This document shows positions 44,321 to 53,550 of a stretch of 64,000 bases of DNA, piece by piece (position 1 is the first letter of the stretch; each line of letters starts with the position of its first letter). The DNA lies in assembly GCF_030167915.1 (NCBI RefSeq), contig NZ_JARGNB010000001.1, forward strand, positions 1,302,001 through 1,366,000, read 5' to 3'. Under the pieces are notes generated by a model, which had not been told where the DNA came from, did no database searches, and was given only the letters and a program-made list of their open reading frames with translations. The translations under genes and the position numbers were made by a program. This DNA is from Aquabacterium humicola. Lineage in GTDB: Bacteria; Pseudomonadota; Gammaproteobacteria; Burkholderiales; Burkholderiaceae_C.

Positions 44321-44872
44321 TCAGGTGCCCGGCCCGGCGTCCGACACGGCCTCGACGCGCACCGCGTCCCCTACCCGCAGCCAGCCGCCCGCGAGGATGC
44401 GCGCCGTCATGCCGCCGTGCCCGCGCATCGCGTTGTAGCCGCCGGGACCGAGCGCGGCTTCCATGCGCGAGCACGGGTCGCACGGCCCGGTGAGTTCCAG
44501 CCGCACCGCATCGCCGATGCGCAGCACCAGCGGTGCGGCGGCGGCACGCGCGAACGGCGAGCGCGCGGCCAGCAGGTTCAGGCCCGACACCACGAGGTTG
44601 CGCCGCAGCTGCAGGGGATCGATCACCGCCAGGCCGGACCACGCGGCGATCAGCGGCAGGTGCTCGGCCTGGATCAGCGTGACCTCGCGCTTGGCGCCGT
44701 CTGCCGACCGGGTCGCGCGCAGCGCGCGCCGGTCGCCGTCGAGGCCGCGGCCTGCGATCGCCTGCACCGCATCGACTTCGATGGCCGGGGCGTCGCGCGC
44801 CGGCCGCAGCACGATCGCCTCGAGCCGGCCGGCGTGCGGGAAGCGGCGGACCAGCGCGTGCAGATCGGACAT
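44321..44872 (-). CDS. MOSC-domain protein
   Basis: MOSC domains bind the molybdenum cofactor and transfer sulfur or oxygen to it. The 183-residue protein has the expected core: GLDGDRRAL, then IGDAVRLELTGPCDPCSRME with the conserved cysteine, and GHGGMTARIL. This is the size of stand-alone YiiM-type proteins, which reduce N-hydroxylated compounds. It lies 7 bases downstream of the BNR lipoprotein and 48 bases before the quinone reductase, in the same direction. Confidence 0.87.
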   Translation of the reverse strand: MSDLHALVRRFPHAGRLEAIVLRPARDAPAIEVDAVQAIAGRGLDGDRRALRATRSADGAKREVTLIQAEHLPLIAAWSGLAVIDPLQLRRNLVVSGLNLLAARSPFARAAAAPLVLRIGDAVRLELTGPCDPCSRMEAALGPGGYNAMRGHGGMTARILAGGWLRVGDAVRVEAVSDAGPGT

Positions 44873-44879
44873 GCGATCC

Positions 44880-47270
44880 TCAGGGTCCCTCTCGACCGCC
44901 CGTCGCGGTGGTCAGCACGAAGTCCCGGCCGATCAGCCAGACCAGGTTCGCACTGGCGCCGCGCACGCGCTCCAGGTCGCGCTCGGTGCCCGATTCCTGC
45001 CGCGTCCAGGTACGGCCGCCGTCGGTCGTCGCCATCACGCGGCCGCCGTCGCCGACGATCCAGCCGTGCATCGCATCGGCGAACCAGAGGTCGTTGCCGC
45101 CCTGCGCATCCACGGGCTGCCACGTCGTCCCACCGTCGCTGGTGCGCCGGACCATCCCATTGCGAACGTACAGCCAACCCTCGCTCGCACTGCTGAAGAA
45201 GGCGCGGACGTATGGCTCATCGAACGGCAGCTTCTGCCAGGTGGCGCCATGGTCCTGCGTGCGGTACAGCCCGCCCAAGTCCCGGGCGATTCCCGTGGCT
45301 CCATTCCGGTAGAACACCTGTTGGAAGGACCCTAGCGACGAGAGCGTTCTCCCGCCATCCTGGGTCTTCATCAAGGATGAGGAGCAGAGGCCGTACATGC
45401 AGTCGCGCATCTGGATCCACCCGTCTCGTGCGTCGACGAAGAGCAGCTTGTCGATGATGGTTTCCCGGCCGCCCGATGCCGGGGCCAGGTCGATGCGTTC
45501 CCAGGTCAAGCCCATGTCCTGCGAGCGGGCAATGCTGGGCATCGCACCGGGGACGATGGCCCAGACCGTCCCGTCGGCGGTGACCTGCTGCACGGTGAAG
45601 CGGGCGTTGTCCGCGATTCGCCGGCGTGTCCAGTGCACGCCGCCATCTTCCGTCACATCCCAATCATGATCCCATCGCACCGCGAAACCGCGTGTGCCAT
45701 CCGGCATGAACCACGGTCCGAAGGCCCAACTCGACGACGTGGGCGGCAGCCGGGTCGGCGGCAGCTCGGTCCAGTTGTTCCCGCCATCGGCCGAGCTCAG
45801 CCAGCGTTCGAAGGGTTCCTCGTTCTGGGTGGTTCGCTCCTTCACGAGCAGTCGTCCCCCCGCGCTGTGCCAGACGTCGACGTCGCGCAGGCGCGGGATG
45901 ACCCGCCAGGTCCGGCCGCCGTCGGTGGTCAGCACGAATCCGCGGCTGTCGCGAACGATGGCGGAGCGGCTGTCCACGGCAGGCCAATACACCACCAGGT
46001 CGGTGGCCGGCCAGTTTGCGGTTGCCTGCGACCAGGTGCGCCCACCGTCCGCCGTGCGCCACAACTGGACATATTCGTTGTGCCGCAATTCCCGGTTCCA
46101 CCCTTGGCCATCCGCGCCGAGCCTGGCGACGTCCCAGGTCACGAACGGCGCCGCCATCGTCTCTGCAATCCATTGACGCCCACCGTCCCGACTCGAGTGA
46201 CGGGTCCAGGGTGGCAGCGGCCCGCCGTCCTCGCCCTTCTCGCGCGTGATCACGACGAGTTCGGTGGCGTCGTCACCACCGACGGCCACCGGTTCGCAGA
46301 TGCGCGGCCACTCGGCCGTCGAGTCGCATGGGATCGTCGCAGCGCTGCCCCGGCCCGTGTCGCGCAGCACAGCGATGCTGCGCCCGTCCGGGCGCCAGCC
46401 GATCATCGTGCCGGCCCGCGTGAACGCGAGCAGACCGCGCAGGCCGCTGTCGCGCCAGGAGCGACCACCGTCCTCGCTGACGAGGGCGTTCTGGCCAGCC
46501 AGCTGAGCCGCCAAGCGGCCGGCACCGCCGTGGCTCAGGTCCGTCACGCCGCTGGGCACCTGACCGACACGCTGCCATTGCCGTCCGCCGTCGTCGCTGT
46601 AGAGCACCTGGCCCGAGCGCGCGATCGCCCAGGCGTCGCGCCCCTCGCCCAGCACCACGTGCAGCAGATCGCCGTCGACCGGCGCCGGTTGCCGTGCCCA
46701 GTTCGCACCGCCGTCGCCGCTGACCCACAGCGCGCCGGCTTCGCCGACGAGGATGCCGACGTCGCCGGCCAGCACGCCCTCGGCGATCGGCCGCGGCCGC
46801 GGCTGCGGCAGCGTCCAGCACCAGCCGCTGCCGGGTGCGCTGCCGCGGCACTCGGCGCCGGCCACCGCGGCATGACGTCCGATGTACACGTCCGCCGTCG
46901 CCGCGATCGTCGCGCCGGCGCCGTTGCGCACGGTCACCCGCAGCTCGTAGACGCCGTCCGCGGACCATGCATGCGCGGGCTGCGCCACGTCGCTGCGTTC
47001 ACCATCGCCGAAGGTCCACTCGTAGCGCAGGTCCGGTGCGGCCGCGAGATCCCTGACTCGCCAAGACAGGCTGGCCTGCGACGGCGCGTCGCGGGGGCCG
47101 TCGATCGTGATCTGGGCCGGCAGCGGCGTGGGGGCCGGAACCGGCGCCGGGGCCGGCGGTGGTGGCGGTGGTGGCGTCGGCGATTCACCGCCCGCTCCCC
47201 CGCCGCCGCAGGCAGCCACGAGTGCCATCGTCCACGCGGCTGCCACCAGCCGCATGCGCCTGTTCGTCAT
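44880..47270 (-). CDS. Large lipoprotein with PKD-like domain and BNR/sortilin-type propeller repeats
   Basis: ATG 47270 gives 796 residues with a lipobox (ALVAACGGGG, Cys22), a Pro-rich linker, a PKD-like domain (YEWTFGDGERSDVAQPAHAW, about 70-130), then more than ten BNR/Asp-box-like repeats such as SDDGGRQWQRVG and TTDGGRTWRVI. These Asp boxes form beta-propeller blades, as in sialidases, sortilin and photosystem-assembly proteins. No catalytic sialidase set is visible. It is probably a surface-exposed binding or adhesion protein. Many blades contain Trp after the Asp box, as is usual. Confidence 0.75.
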   Translation of the reverse strand: MTNRRMRLVAAAWTMALVAACGGGGAGGESPTPPPPPPPAPAPVPAPTPLPAQITIDGPRDAPSQASLSWRVRDLAAAPDLRYEWTFGDGERSDVAQPAHAWSADGVYELRVTVRNGAGATIAATADVYIGRHAAVAGAECRGSAPGSGWCWTLPQPRPRPIAEGVLAGDVGILVGEAGALWVSGDGGANWARQPAPVDGDLLHVVLGEGRDAWAIARSGQVLYSDDGGRQWQRVGQVPSGVTDLSHGGAGRLAAQLAGQNALVSEDGGRSWRDSGLRGLLAFTRAGTMIGWRPDGRSIAVLRDTGRGSAATIPCDSTAEWPRICEPVAVGGDDATELVVITREKGEDGGPLPPWTRHSSRDGGRQWIAETMAAPFVTWDVARLGADGQGWNRELRHNEYVQLWRTADGGRTWSQATANWPATDLVVYWPAVDSRSAIVRDSRGFVLTTDGGRTWRVIPRLRDVDVWHSAGGRLLVKERTTQNEEPFERWLSSADGGNNWTELPPTRLPPTSSSWAFGPWFMPDGTRGFAVRWDHDWDVTEDGGVHWTRRRIADNARFTVQQVTADGTVWAIVPGAMPSIARSQDMGLTWERIDLAPASGGRETIIDKLLFVDARDGWIQMRDCMYGLCSSSLMKTQDGGRTLSSLGSFQQVFYRNGATGIARDLGGLYRTQDHGATWQKLPFDEPYVRAFFSSASEGWLYVRNGMVRRTSDGGTTWQPVDAQGGNDLWFADAMHGWIVGDGGRVMATTDGGRTWTRQESGTERDLERVRGASANLVWLIGRDFVLTTATGGREGP

Positions 47271-47372
47271 CGTTCCTCCCGAATCTTCTGGTCGCCCAGG
47301 CGGAACAATGTAGCGCTGCAGGCCGCTCACCGGCCTGCGCGGCCTGGAGCGGCGGTGCTCAGGACGGACGCC

Positions 47373-47963
47373 TCAGCGCTTGCCCGGCAGCACCTCCGCC
47401 AGGAACGGGAAGCTCTTCCACTTCGGCTCCGGCGGCTCGTGGCCATCGCGCGGCGCGTACACCGACAGCTCCGGCGCGGTGCTCGGGTGGATGTAGCGCG
47501 GGCAGTTCGGGAAGATGCGCCGCGCCTTCACACGCACCACCAGCTGCGCGCCGGGCATGGTCTGCAGCAGCGGGTCGTCGTCCGCGAAGGACGCGAGGCC
47601 GTTGACGCGCAGCCGGCGGGGTGATTCGAAGTCGATGAACAGCAGGCCGACGCCCGGGTTGGTCATCACGTTGCCGAGGCTGCGGAACATGCCGTTGCCG
47701 TCGTAGCTCGGGAAGGCCAGTTCGTCGTCGGCCGTGACGCGCACGAAGCCCGGCACGCCGCCCTTGTACGAGCAGTCCGGATGGCCCTGCGCGTCGGCGG
47801 TGGCCAGGAAGAACATCGGGCGGCTCTCGATGAACGCGCGGTCCTCGTCGGTGAACGCGGCGCGGCCCAGGCGCTCGTCCAGCCGGTCGGCGAGCCGGCG
47901 GGTGTCGAAGCGGTCCTGCAGATCGCGCATGCCGCCGTGGTAGGTGGGGGGTTGGTGGTCCAT
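47373..47963 (-). CDS. Pyridoxamine 5'-phosphate oxidase-like flavoprotein
   Basis: The 196-residue split-barrel protein includes ESRPMFFLATADAQGHPDCSYKGG and LAFPSYDGNGMFRSLGNVM, then GVGLLFIDFESPRRLRVNG. This resembles the PPOx group of flavin- or F420-dependent reductases. ATG 47963 lies 5 bases after the nitrilase stop, so they form one operon. A GTG a few codons upstream is an alternative start. Substrate unknown. Confidence 0.85.
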   Translation of the reverse strand: MDHQPPTYHGGMRDLQDRFDTRRLADRLDERLGRAAFTDEDRAFIESRPMFFLATADAQGHPDCSYKGGVPGFVRVTADDELAFPSYDGNGMFRSLGNVMTNPGVGLLFIDFESPRRLRVNGLASFADDDPLLQTMPGAQLVVRVKARRIFPNCPRYIHPSTAPELSVYAPRDGHEPPEPKWKSFPFLAEVLPGKR

Positions 47964-47968
47964 CGTGA

Positions 47969-48904
47969 TCACTCCGCTGGCGTGAACGTCACCGGCCGGC
48001 TCGGCGCGGTGTTGACCTGCAGCCGGAACAGGTCCGGCCGCGCATAGTGTCCGACCACATCGAGGCTGCGGCGAGCCGTGGCAACCCGGTCCAGGTCGAT
48101 GTCGGCGACCAGCAGCCCGTGCGCTTCGTGCAGCGGCCCGGCGATCAGCTTGCCGCCCGGCGCGACGATCACCGAATCGCCCGGGTTCACCCAGGCCTCG
48201 TCGTCGGCGAACAGCCCGGCCGGCATCGCCGGCGCGATGTCGCGGCCGCGGAAGGCGCAGCCGGCGCCCAGCACCCAGCAGCCGCCTTCGCGGGCGATGT
48301 GCTGCATCGTCGCGGTGCAGCGCTCGCCGCTGTCGTAGGTCGGCGCCACGTACACCTGCACGCCCTGCGCGTACATCGCGCAGCGCGCCAGCGGCATGTA
48401 GTTCTCCCAGCAGATCAGCGCGCCGACGCGGCCGGCCGGCGTGTCCACCGCCTTCAGCCCGCTGGCGTCGCCGAAGCCCCAGCACATGCGCTCGGGGTTG
48501 GTCGGCATGGTCTTGCGGTGGCGGTTCAGCAGCGTGCCGTCGGGGCCGATGGTGACCACGGTGTTGTAGAGGGTGTCGCCGCTGAACGCGGGGTCACGCT
48601 CGTTGAGGCCGCAGATGATGGTCATGCCGTGCTGGCGCGCGGCGGCCTGCAGCGGCGCCAGGTGGCCGGCGGCCAGGTTCACCGACTGGTCGAGCAGCCG
48701 CGCATGCAGGCGTTCGGCTTGCCCCAAGTCCGGCCCCGGGCGCAGCCGCCACAACCAGGCCGGGTAGCCCGGCACGAAGGCCTCGGGGAAGACGGCCAGC
48801 ACGGCGCCTTCGCGGGCGGCTTCGGCGATCGCGCCGGCGGCGCGGTCGAGGGTGGCGGCGCGGTCGAGGAACACCGGGGCCTGCTGGACGATCGCGACCT
48901 TCAT
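47969..48904 (-). CDS. Nitrilase (carbon-nitrogen hydrolase family)
   Basis: This 311-residue enzyme hydrolyses nitriles to acids and ammonia. The catalytic triad is plain: Glu in VFPEAFVPGYP, Lys in NRHRKTMPT and Cys in LICWENYMPLAR. The family's GLNERD and VAPTYDSGERCTATMQHIA segments indicate a true nitrilase rather than an amidase. It lies in a four-gene minus-strand run with AhpD-like, hypothetical and flavoprotein genes, divergent from a large BTAD regulator, so that regulator is a likely controller. Cytoplasmic. Confidence 0.9.
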   Translation of the reverse strand: MKVAIVQQAPVFLDRAATLDRAAGAIAEAAREGAVLAVFPEAFVPGYPAWLWRLRPGPDLGQAERLHARLLDQSVNLAAGHLAPLQAAARQHGMTIICGLNERDPAFSGDTLYNTVVTIGPDGTLLNRHRKTMPTNPERMCWGFGDASGLKAVDTPAGRVGALICWENYMPLARCAMYAQGVQVYVAPTYDSGERCTATMQHIAREGGCWVLGAGCAFRGRDIAPAMPAGLFADDEAWVNPGDSVIVAPGGKLIAGPLHEAHGLLVADIDLDRVATARRSLDVVGHYARPDLFRLQVNTAPSRPVTFTPAE

Positions 48905-48905
48905 C

Positions 48906-49265
48906 TCACACCTCGCCCGCGATGACCCACTTCTCGCCGAGCACGACGCCATCGCGCAGCATCGTCAGCGTGCCGTCGAGCCGGCCGTTGCGCACGATGC
49001 CGTGCCAGCGCAGGCGGCCGTGCTTCGGGCTCATCGTCTCGGCCTCGAACACCACGTCGCCGAGGTAGACGGCGGTGGTGGTGTACGGGCCGTCGCCGTA
49101 GCCGTAGCGGTCGCAGGCCGAGGAGCGGAAGCGCCCGCCCTCGAAGGTCAGCGTGTCGGCATCGCCGCTGGTCTTGCCGCGTTCGAGCACGATGCCGTCG
49201 AAGCGGCGGCCGTCGAGCAGCGTGGTCTCGGTGTTCATCGTGTTCATCGCGGTGGTGATCGTCAT
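48906..49265 (-). CDS. Hypothetical small protein of the nitrilase operon
   Basis: The 119-residue product from ATG 49265 is beta-rich, with motifs such as RFDGIVLERGKTSGDADTL and FEGGRFRSSACDRYGYGDG. The stop is one base before the nitrilase start, so the two are tightly coupled. It has no signal peptide or membrane segment. I do not recognise the family. Its regular strands suggest a small beta-barrel, possibly accessory to nitrile metabolism. Confidence 0.7.
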   Translation of the reverse strand: MTITTAMNTMNTETTLLDGRRFDGIVLERGKTSGDADTLTFEGGRFRSSACDRYGYGDGPYTTTAVYLGDVVFEAETMSPKHGRLRWHGIVRNGRLDGTLTMLRDGVVLGEKWVIAGEV

Positions 49266-49317
49266 GGTGGGCTCCGGTGTTCGTCGGGGGAGGGGCGGCA
49301 GGGCTTTCAGGCGCGGC

Positions 49318-49818
49318 TCACTTCTTCGCGGCGCGTTCGGCGGCGATGCGCAGCGAGGCATCGACTTCGCCCTTGAACGACGCCATGTCGATGGCCATGC
49401 CGTTGAGCACGGTGCTCCAGTGGCGCGAGATCGCGGCGAGCGCCACCGCCTCCTTGATCTCCTCCGGCGTGGCGCCGTACGCCTTGGCGACCTGCGTGTG
49501 GAAGTAGACGCAGTAGCCGCAGGGCACCTGGGCCGAGACGGCCAGGCCGATCAGCTGCTTCATCTTCGGGTCGATGCGGGTGTTCTCGGCCACCTGCACG
49601 CCCTTGAAGTCCAGCCACGCGCCCGGCAGGCCCTGCTCGGGGTAGGCGCGGAAGAAGCCGGGCACCAGGCCGAGCGTGGCCTGGATGTCGCGGTAGGTGT
49701 CCTCGATCGTCGGCATCGCCGCCTTGCGGGCCGCGGGTGCGGTCTGGGCCTGCACGGCGGTGCCGGCGACGCTGGTCAGGACGAGGGCGAAGAGGGCGCT
49801 GGTCAGACGGGATTGCAT
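49318..49818 (-). CDS. Exported AhpD-like carboxymuconolactone decarboxylase family protein
   Basis: The 166-residue protein has a signal peptide (FALVLTSVAGTAVQAQ) followed by the AhpD-like helical core with CGYCVYFHTQVAKAYGATPEE, a CxxC with the expected downstream His. Exported AhpD-like proteins are a minority of the family. It is the first gene of the nitrilase run, 52 bases upstream of the hypothetical gene, and diverges from the BTAD regulator. A peroxidase or disulfide reductase role in the periplasm is inferred. Confidence 0.82.
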   Translation of the reverse strand: MQSRLTSALFALVLTSVAGTAVQAQTAPAARKAAMPTIEDTYRDIQATLGLVPGFFRAYPEQGLPGAWLDFKGVQVAENTRIDPKMKQLIGLAVSAQVPCGYCVYFHTQVAKAYGATPEEIKEAVALAAISRHWSTVLNGMAIDMASFKGEVDASLRIAAERAAKK

Positions 49819-49910
49819 GGTGGGTCTCCTGGGTGGTCAACTCGGGTCGGTGGCGGGAAGTGCTCCTGATCCCTGGAGACGAACGATCCGCTCCGATCGT
49901 TGGAACCAGG

Positions 49911-52900
49911 ATGGGAACGAGCGTGGTAAGCCCGCCGCAGGACGCCCCCCCCACCGCCGCCGGCGGTGCTCCGGCACTGCCCGCCGCCGGCGGTGCTCCG
50001 GCACTGCCCGCCGCCGGCGGTGCTGCGGCACTGCCCGCCGGCCGCGGTGATGCGCCGCTCCAGGTGCGCCTGCTCGGCGACCTGCAGCTGCGGCGCGGCG
50101 ACGTGGCGCTGGCGCTGCCGGCCTCGCGCCGCACGCGCGCGCTGCTAGGCTACCTGGTGGCCACCGGCACGCCGCAGTCGCGCAGCGCACTGTGCGACCT
50201 GCTCTGGGACGGCCCCGAAGACCCGCGCGGCGCGCTGCGCTGGAGCCTGACCAAGCTGCGCCCGCTGGTCGATCACGGCCCGCTGCAGCGCCTGGTGGCC
50301 GATCGCGAACGTGTCGGCTTCGAGGCCCGGGACTGCGACATCGACACCGTGCGCATCGACGCGTTGTTCGCCGGCGGCCTCGCGGCGGCGGACCTCGCCG
50401 CGCTGGAACAGGCCGCCACGCTGCTGAAAGGCGAGTTCCTCGACGGCCTGGACCTGCCCGCCTGCTACCGCTTCCACCACTGGTGCCTGGCCGAGCGTGA
50501 ACGCCACGGCCGCCAGCGCCGCGCGGTGCTGCAGGCGCTGGTCGAGCGCCTGGCGGCCACGCCGGCGCGCGCGCTGCCGCACGCTCATGCGATGGTCGCC
50601 GCCGAGCCGCTGGACGAAGCCGCGCATGCCGCGCTGGTGACGCTGCTGGCCGCCGACGGGCGCTATCCCGACGCCGAACGCCAGCACGAGTGGGCGCGTG
50701 CGCTGCTCCGGCGCGAAGGCGCGCTGGCGGCCGACGGCCCGCTGGACGAGGCCATCCGCCGCGCGCGGCAGGCCCGGCGCGACGTGGCGCCGCCGCCGGC
50801 GGAGCCCGCCGCCGCCACCGGCGCGGCGCCGGCCGCGGTCGAGGCGTGCCCCCCCACCGCCGAAGCCGCCGCGGCCGCTGCGGCGGACGCCGCCGCCGAC
50901 GCCGCCGCCCCGCCGCGCGCCGCGCTGATCGGCCGCGCCGACGAGTGCCGGCTGATCGCCGAGGCGCTCGCCGACCCCCGTCCCGGCCCGCTGCTGCTGA
51001 TCACCGGCGAACCCGGCCTCGGCAAGACCCGCCTGCTCGATCAGCTGGCCGATGCCGCGCTCGCCGCCGGCCGCCGCGTGATCCGTGGCCGCTGCTTCGA
51101 GGCCGAGATGGCGCGGCCCTACGGCCTGTGGCTGGACGCGCTGCGCAGCCTGCCGACGGCCGGTCTCGACGCCGCCACGGTCGAGCAGGCCGCGCCGCTG
51201 CTGGCCGGCCGCGCCGCGATCGACGGCAACCGCGAACAGCTGTTCGGGGCCGCCGCGGCGCTGGTCGCGCAGCTCGCACGGCTGAAGCCGCTGGCCCTGC
51301 TGTTCGACGACCTGCAGTGGATCGACGAAGGCTCGGCGGCGCTGCTGCACTACGTCGCGCGCTCGCTGCAGGACGAGCGCGCCGCCGCGACGCCGGTGCT
51401 GCTGGCCGCCGCCGCCCGCCCCGGCGAGCTGGAGGACAACCCGTGGTGCAAGGGCCTCGTGCAGTCGCTGGCGCGCAGCCGGGCGCTGCGCCGGCTGCCG
51501 CTGGCCCCGCTGGCCGACGCCGAGGCGCGTTTGCTGATCGAGGCCGCACCGCTGGAGGCCGGCGAGGCCCTGCAGCTGGCCGGCGGCAACCCGCTGTACC
51601 TGCTGGAGCTGGCGCGGGCGGCCCGCCGGGGTCGTGATGCCCGCGACACCGGCATCGATGCGCTGGTCGACGAACGCCTGCAGGCGCTGGACGCGCCCTC
51701 GCGCGAGCTGCTGGGCTGGGCCGCCGCGATGGGCGGCGAGCTGCGCCCCGACCTGCTGGCCGCGGCCGCCGGCCTGCCGGTGGCCGAGCTGCTGTCGCGG
51801 CTGGACCGGCTGGCGCAACGCGGCCTGCTGGCCGACAGCGGCGACGAGCGCTTCCATTTCGTGCACGACATCGTGCGCCAGCAGGTGATGCGCGGGCTGT
51901 CGCAGCCGCGCCGGCAGTCGATGCACCGCCAGTGCGCGCAGGTGCTCGCGGCCGCGGCCGAGCGCGACCCGTCGCTGCACGGCGAAGTCGTGCGCCATGC
52001 GCTGCAGGCGCGCGATGCGCTCGGCGCGGCGCGGGCCAGCATTGCCGCGGGCGAACACTGCCTGCGTGTCTTCGCCAACGGGCCTGCCGGCACGGTCGCC
52101 GAACGCGGTCTCGCCTGCATCGACGAGCTGCTGCCGGGGCCGGAGCGCGTCGAGCTCGAGATCGCGCTGCTGCGCCTGCGCGTGGCCGCCGCGGCCGGTC
52201 CGGGCGGGCGCCGGCTGCCCGCGCTGGCGGCGCGCATCGAATCGGCCATCGCCGCGGCCGAGGCCCTCGGGCTGCATGCCCAGGCGGCCGCCGGCTGGGA
52301 GATCCTGGCCTTCTGGCGCCAGCAGGCCAGCGACCCGGCGCATGCGCAGCAGGCCAGCCTCGCCGCGCAGCAGCGCGCCCGCCGCGCCGATGCCGAGACC
52401 CGGTGCCGCCAGCTCGCCAACAGCGGCCGCTGCCTGCTCGACATCGAGGCCGACCCGGTGCGCGGCCGCGCGCTGCTGGCCGAAGCCGGCCAGCTGGCCG
52501 ACGAGCTCGACCTGACGCTGATGGAGCTGCACTGGGGCCGCGGGCTGGAGCACCGCGCGCAGGGGGCGCTGGATGACGCGCGCTCGTCGCTGGAGCGCGC
52601 GGTCGAGCTGGCGCGGCTGACCGGCATCCACTGGCGCGAAGTCGAGTGCCTGGTGTGGCTGGCGACGATCGAGCTCGAGTCCGGCGCGCAGGACGCCGTG
52701 CTGGCCCGCGTCGGGCAGATCATCGCCGCCGCCGCGCGCATGGGCGAAACCGACGCACCGTTCGCGCAGGCGCTGGCCGCGCTGGCACGGCTGCAGCGCG
52801 GCGACGCCGCGGCCGCGCCGTCGCTGGACGATGCGCTGTGCGCGCTGCGCACGCTCGACGACAAGGCCCACCTGGCCTATGCGCTGAATGAAGCGGCCCT

Positions 52901-53246
52901 GCTCGACCTGGCCGGCGGCCGCCGCGAACAGGCCGCCGCCCGGGCCGCGGAAGCGCTGGCCGCCGCGCAGGCGGTGCGCCGGCCGACCGAGGTGGCCGTC
53001 GCGCTCGCCACGCTGGCGGCCGCCAGCGGCGACGCGGCACAGGCTGCCGCGTGGCGCGCGCAGCTGCCGCAGGACGAGGCCCCGACCGCCCGTGCCGCCG
53101 CCGCGCTCGACCGTGCACGGGCCGCGGCCGCTTCCGCTTCGACCGCCGTCGCCGCACCGCCGGCGCGCACCACCCGCAGGAGACCACCATGCCCCGAATC
53201 GTCGTCGAACGCAGCTTCGACACCCCCCAGTCCGACGAGGACATGA
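49911..53246 (+). CDS. Large BTAD/AAA-ATPase/TPR transcriptional regulator
   Basis: The 1,111-residue regulator starts at about ATG 49911. After a low-complexity N-terminus it has an OmpR-like winged helix (VRLLGDLQLRRGDVALALPA) and a bacterial transcription activator domain (BTAD, about 140-290). Next comes an AAA ATPase: Walker A GEPGLGKT near residue 366 and Walker B LLFDDLQWIDE near 462. Long Ala-rich TPR-like helices (600-1,090) complete it. This is the SARP/LuxR-like STAND arrangement that couples signal binding to activation. It diverges from the nitrilase operon and overlaps a DUF4242 gene by 58 bases. The exact start is uncertain. Confidence 0.82.
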   Translation: MGTSVVSPPQDAPPTAAGGAPALPAAGGAPALPAAGGAAALPAGRGDAPLQVRLLGDLQLRRGDVALALPASRRTRALLGYLVATGTPQSRSALCDLLWDGPEDPRGALRWSLTKLRPLVDHGPLQRLVADRERVGFEARDCDIDTVRIDALFAGGLAAADLAALEQAATLLKGEFLDGLDLPACYRFHHWCLAERERHGRQRRAVLQALVERLAATPARALPHAHAMVAAEPLDEAAHAALVTLLAADGRYPDAERQHEWARALLRREGALAADGPLDEAIRRARQARRDVAPPPAEPAAATGAAPAAVEACPPTAEAAAAAAADAAADAAAPPRAALIGRADECRLIAEALADPRPGPLLLITGEPGLGKTRLLDQLADAALAAGRRVIRGRCFEAEMARPYGLWLDALRSLPTAGLDAATVEQAAPLLAGRAAIDGNREQLFGAAAALVAQLARLKPLALLFDDLQWIDEGSAALLHYVARSLQDERAAATPVLLAAAARPGELEDNPWCKGLVQSLARSRALRRLPLAPLADAEARLLIEAAPLEAGEALQLAGGNPLYLLELARAARRGRDARDTGIDALVDERLQALDAPSRELLGWAAAMGGELRPDLLAAAAGLPVAELLSRLDRLAQRGLLADSGDERFHFVHDIVRQQVMRGLSQPRRQSMHRQCAQVLAAAAERDPSLHGEVVRHALQARDALGAARASIAAGEHCLRVFANGPAGTVAERGLACIDELLPGPERVELEIALLRLRVAAAAGPGGRRLPALAARIESAIAAAEALGLHAQAAAGWEILAFWRQQASDPAHAQQASLAAQQRARRADAETRCRQLANSGRCLLDIEADPVRGRALLAEAGQLADELDLTLMELHWGRGLEHRAQGALDDARSSLERAVELARLTGIHWREVECLVWLATIELESGAQDAVLARVGQIIAAAARMGETDAPFAQALAALARLQRGDAAAAPSLDDALCALRTLDDKAHLAYALNEAALLDLAGGRREQAAARAAEALAAAQAVRRPTEVAVALATLAAASGDAAQAAAWRAQLPQDEAPTARAAAALDRARAAAASASTAVAAPPARTTRRRPPCPESSSNAASTPPSPTRT
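49956..50036 (+). repeat. Three 27-bp tandem repeats in the BTAD regulator 5' end
   Basis: Three in-frame 27-base copies encode AAGGAPALP, AAGGAPALP and AAGGAAALP (residues about 16-42), with only a single-base change in the last. Perfect repeats like this vary in copy number by replication slippage. They lie before the first folded domain, so changes may be tolerated. Confidence 0.85.
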
Positions 53247-53437
53247 GGCGCGTCGCCGACCAGGAGCGCCCGTGCCTGGCCGCCTACCAGGCGACCTGGA
53301 AGCGCAGCCTGCTGTCCAGCGACCGCAAGCGCATGGTCTGCGAGTACGAGGCCGCGGATGCCGAGACGATGCGCCGCATCCAGCGCGAGGCCGGTGCGCA
53401 ATTCGACCGCGTGTGGATCGGCGAGGTCATCGAGTGA
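53189..53437 (+). CDS. DUF4242-family small protein
   Basis: The 82-residue protein reads PRIVVERSFDTPQSDEDMRR and ends FDRVWIGEVIE, with YEAADAETMRRIQREAG between. This is the DUF4242 ferredoxin-like fold, whose function is unsettled. It begins inside the last 58 bases of the regulator gene behind AGGAG, so coupled translation is likely. No metal-site residues are conspicuous apart from one Cys and a few acidic side chains. It may belong to the nitrilase regulon, which is inference. Confidence 0.75.
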   Translation: MPRIVVERSFDTPQSDEDMRRVADQERPCLAAYQATWKRSLLSSDRKRMVCEYEAADAETMRRIQREAGAQFDRVWIGEVIE

Positions 53438-53550
53438 CCCGCGCGGCCGGATGCGCCTGAAACACTTGCGACAATCCGCCGCGTGCCGTTGAAGCGGCGC
53501 TGAAACCCGCCGTCGAAAGCATCGACGGCTTCGACGGGGCGCCCCGGCAC

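Noticed and set aside
49956-50036. Tandem repeats considered as a CRISPR-like array
   Set aside because: The 27-base units are directly adjacent with no spacers, in frame, inside a coding region.
50145-52871. A minus-strand frame of 908 codons opposite the BTAD regulator
   Set aside because: Antisense to the BTAD and AAA regions, with no start signal or domain.
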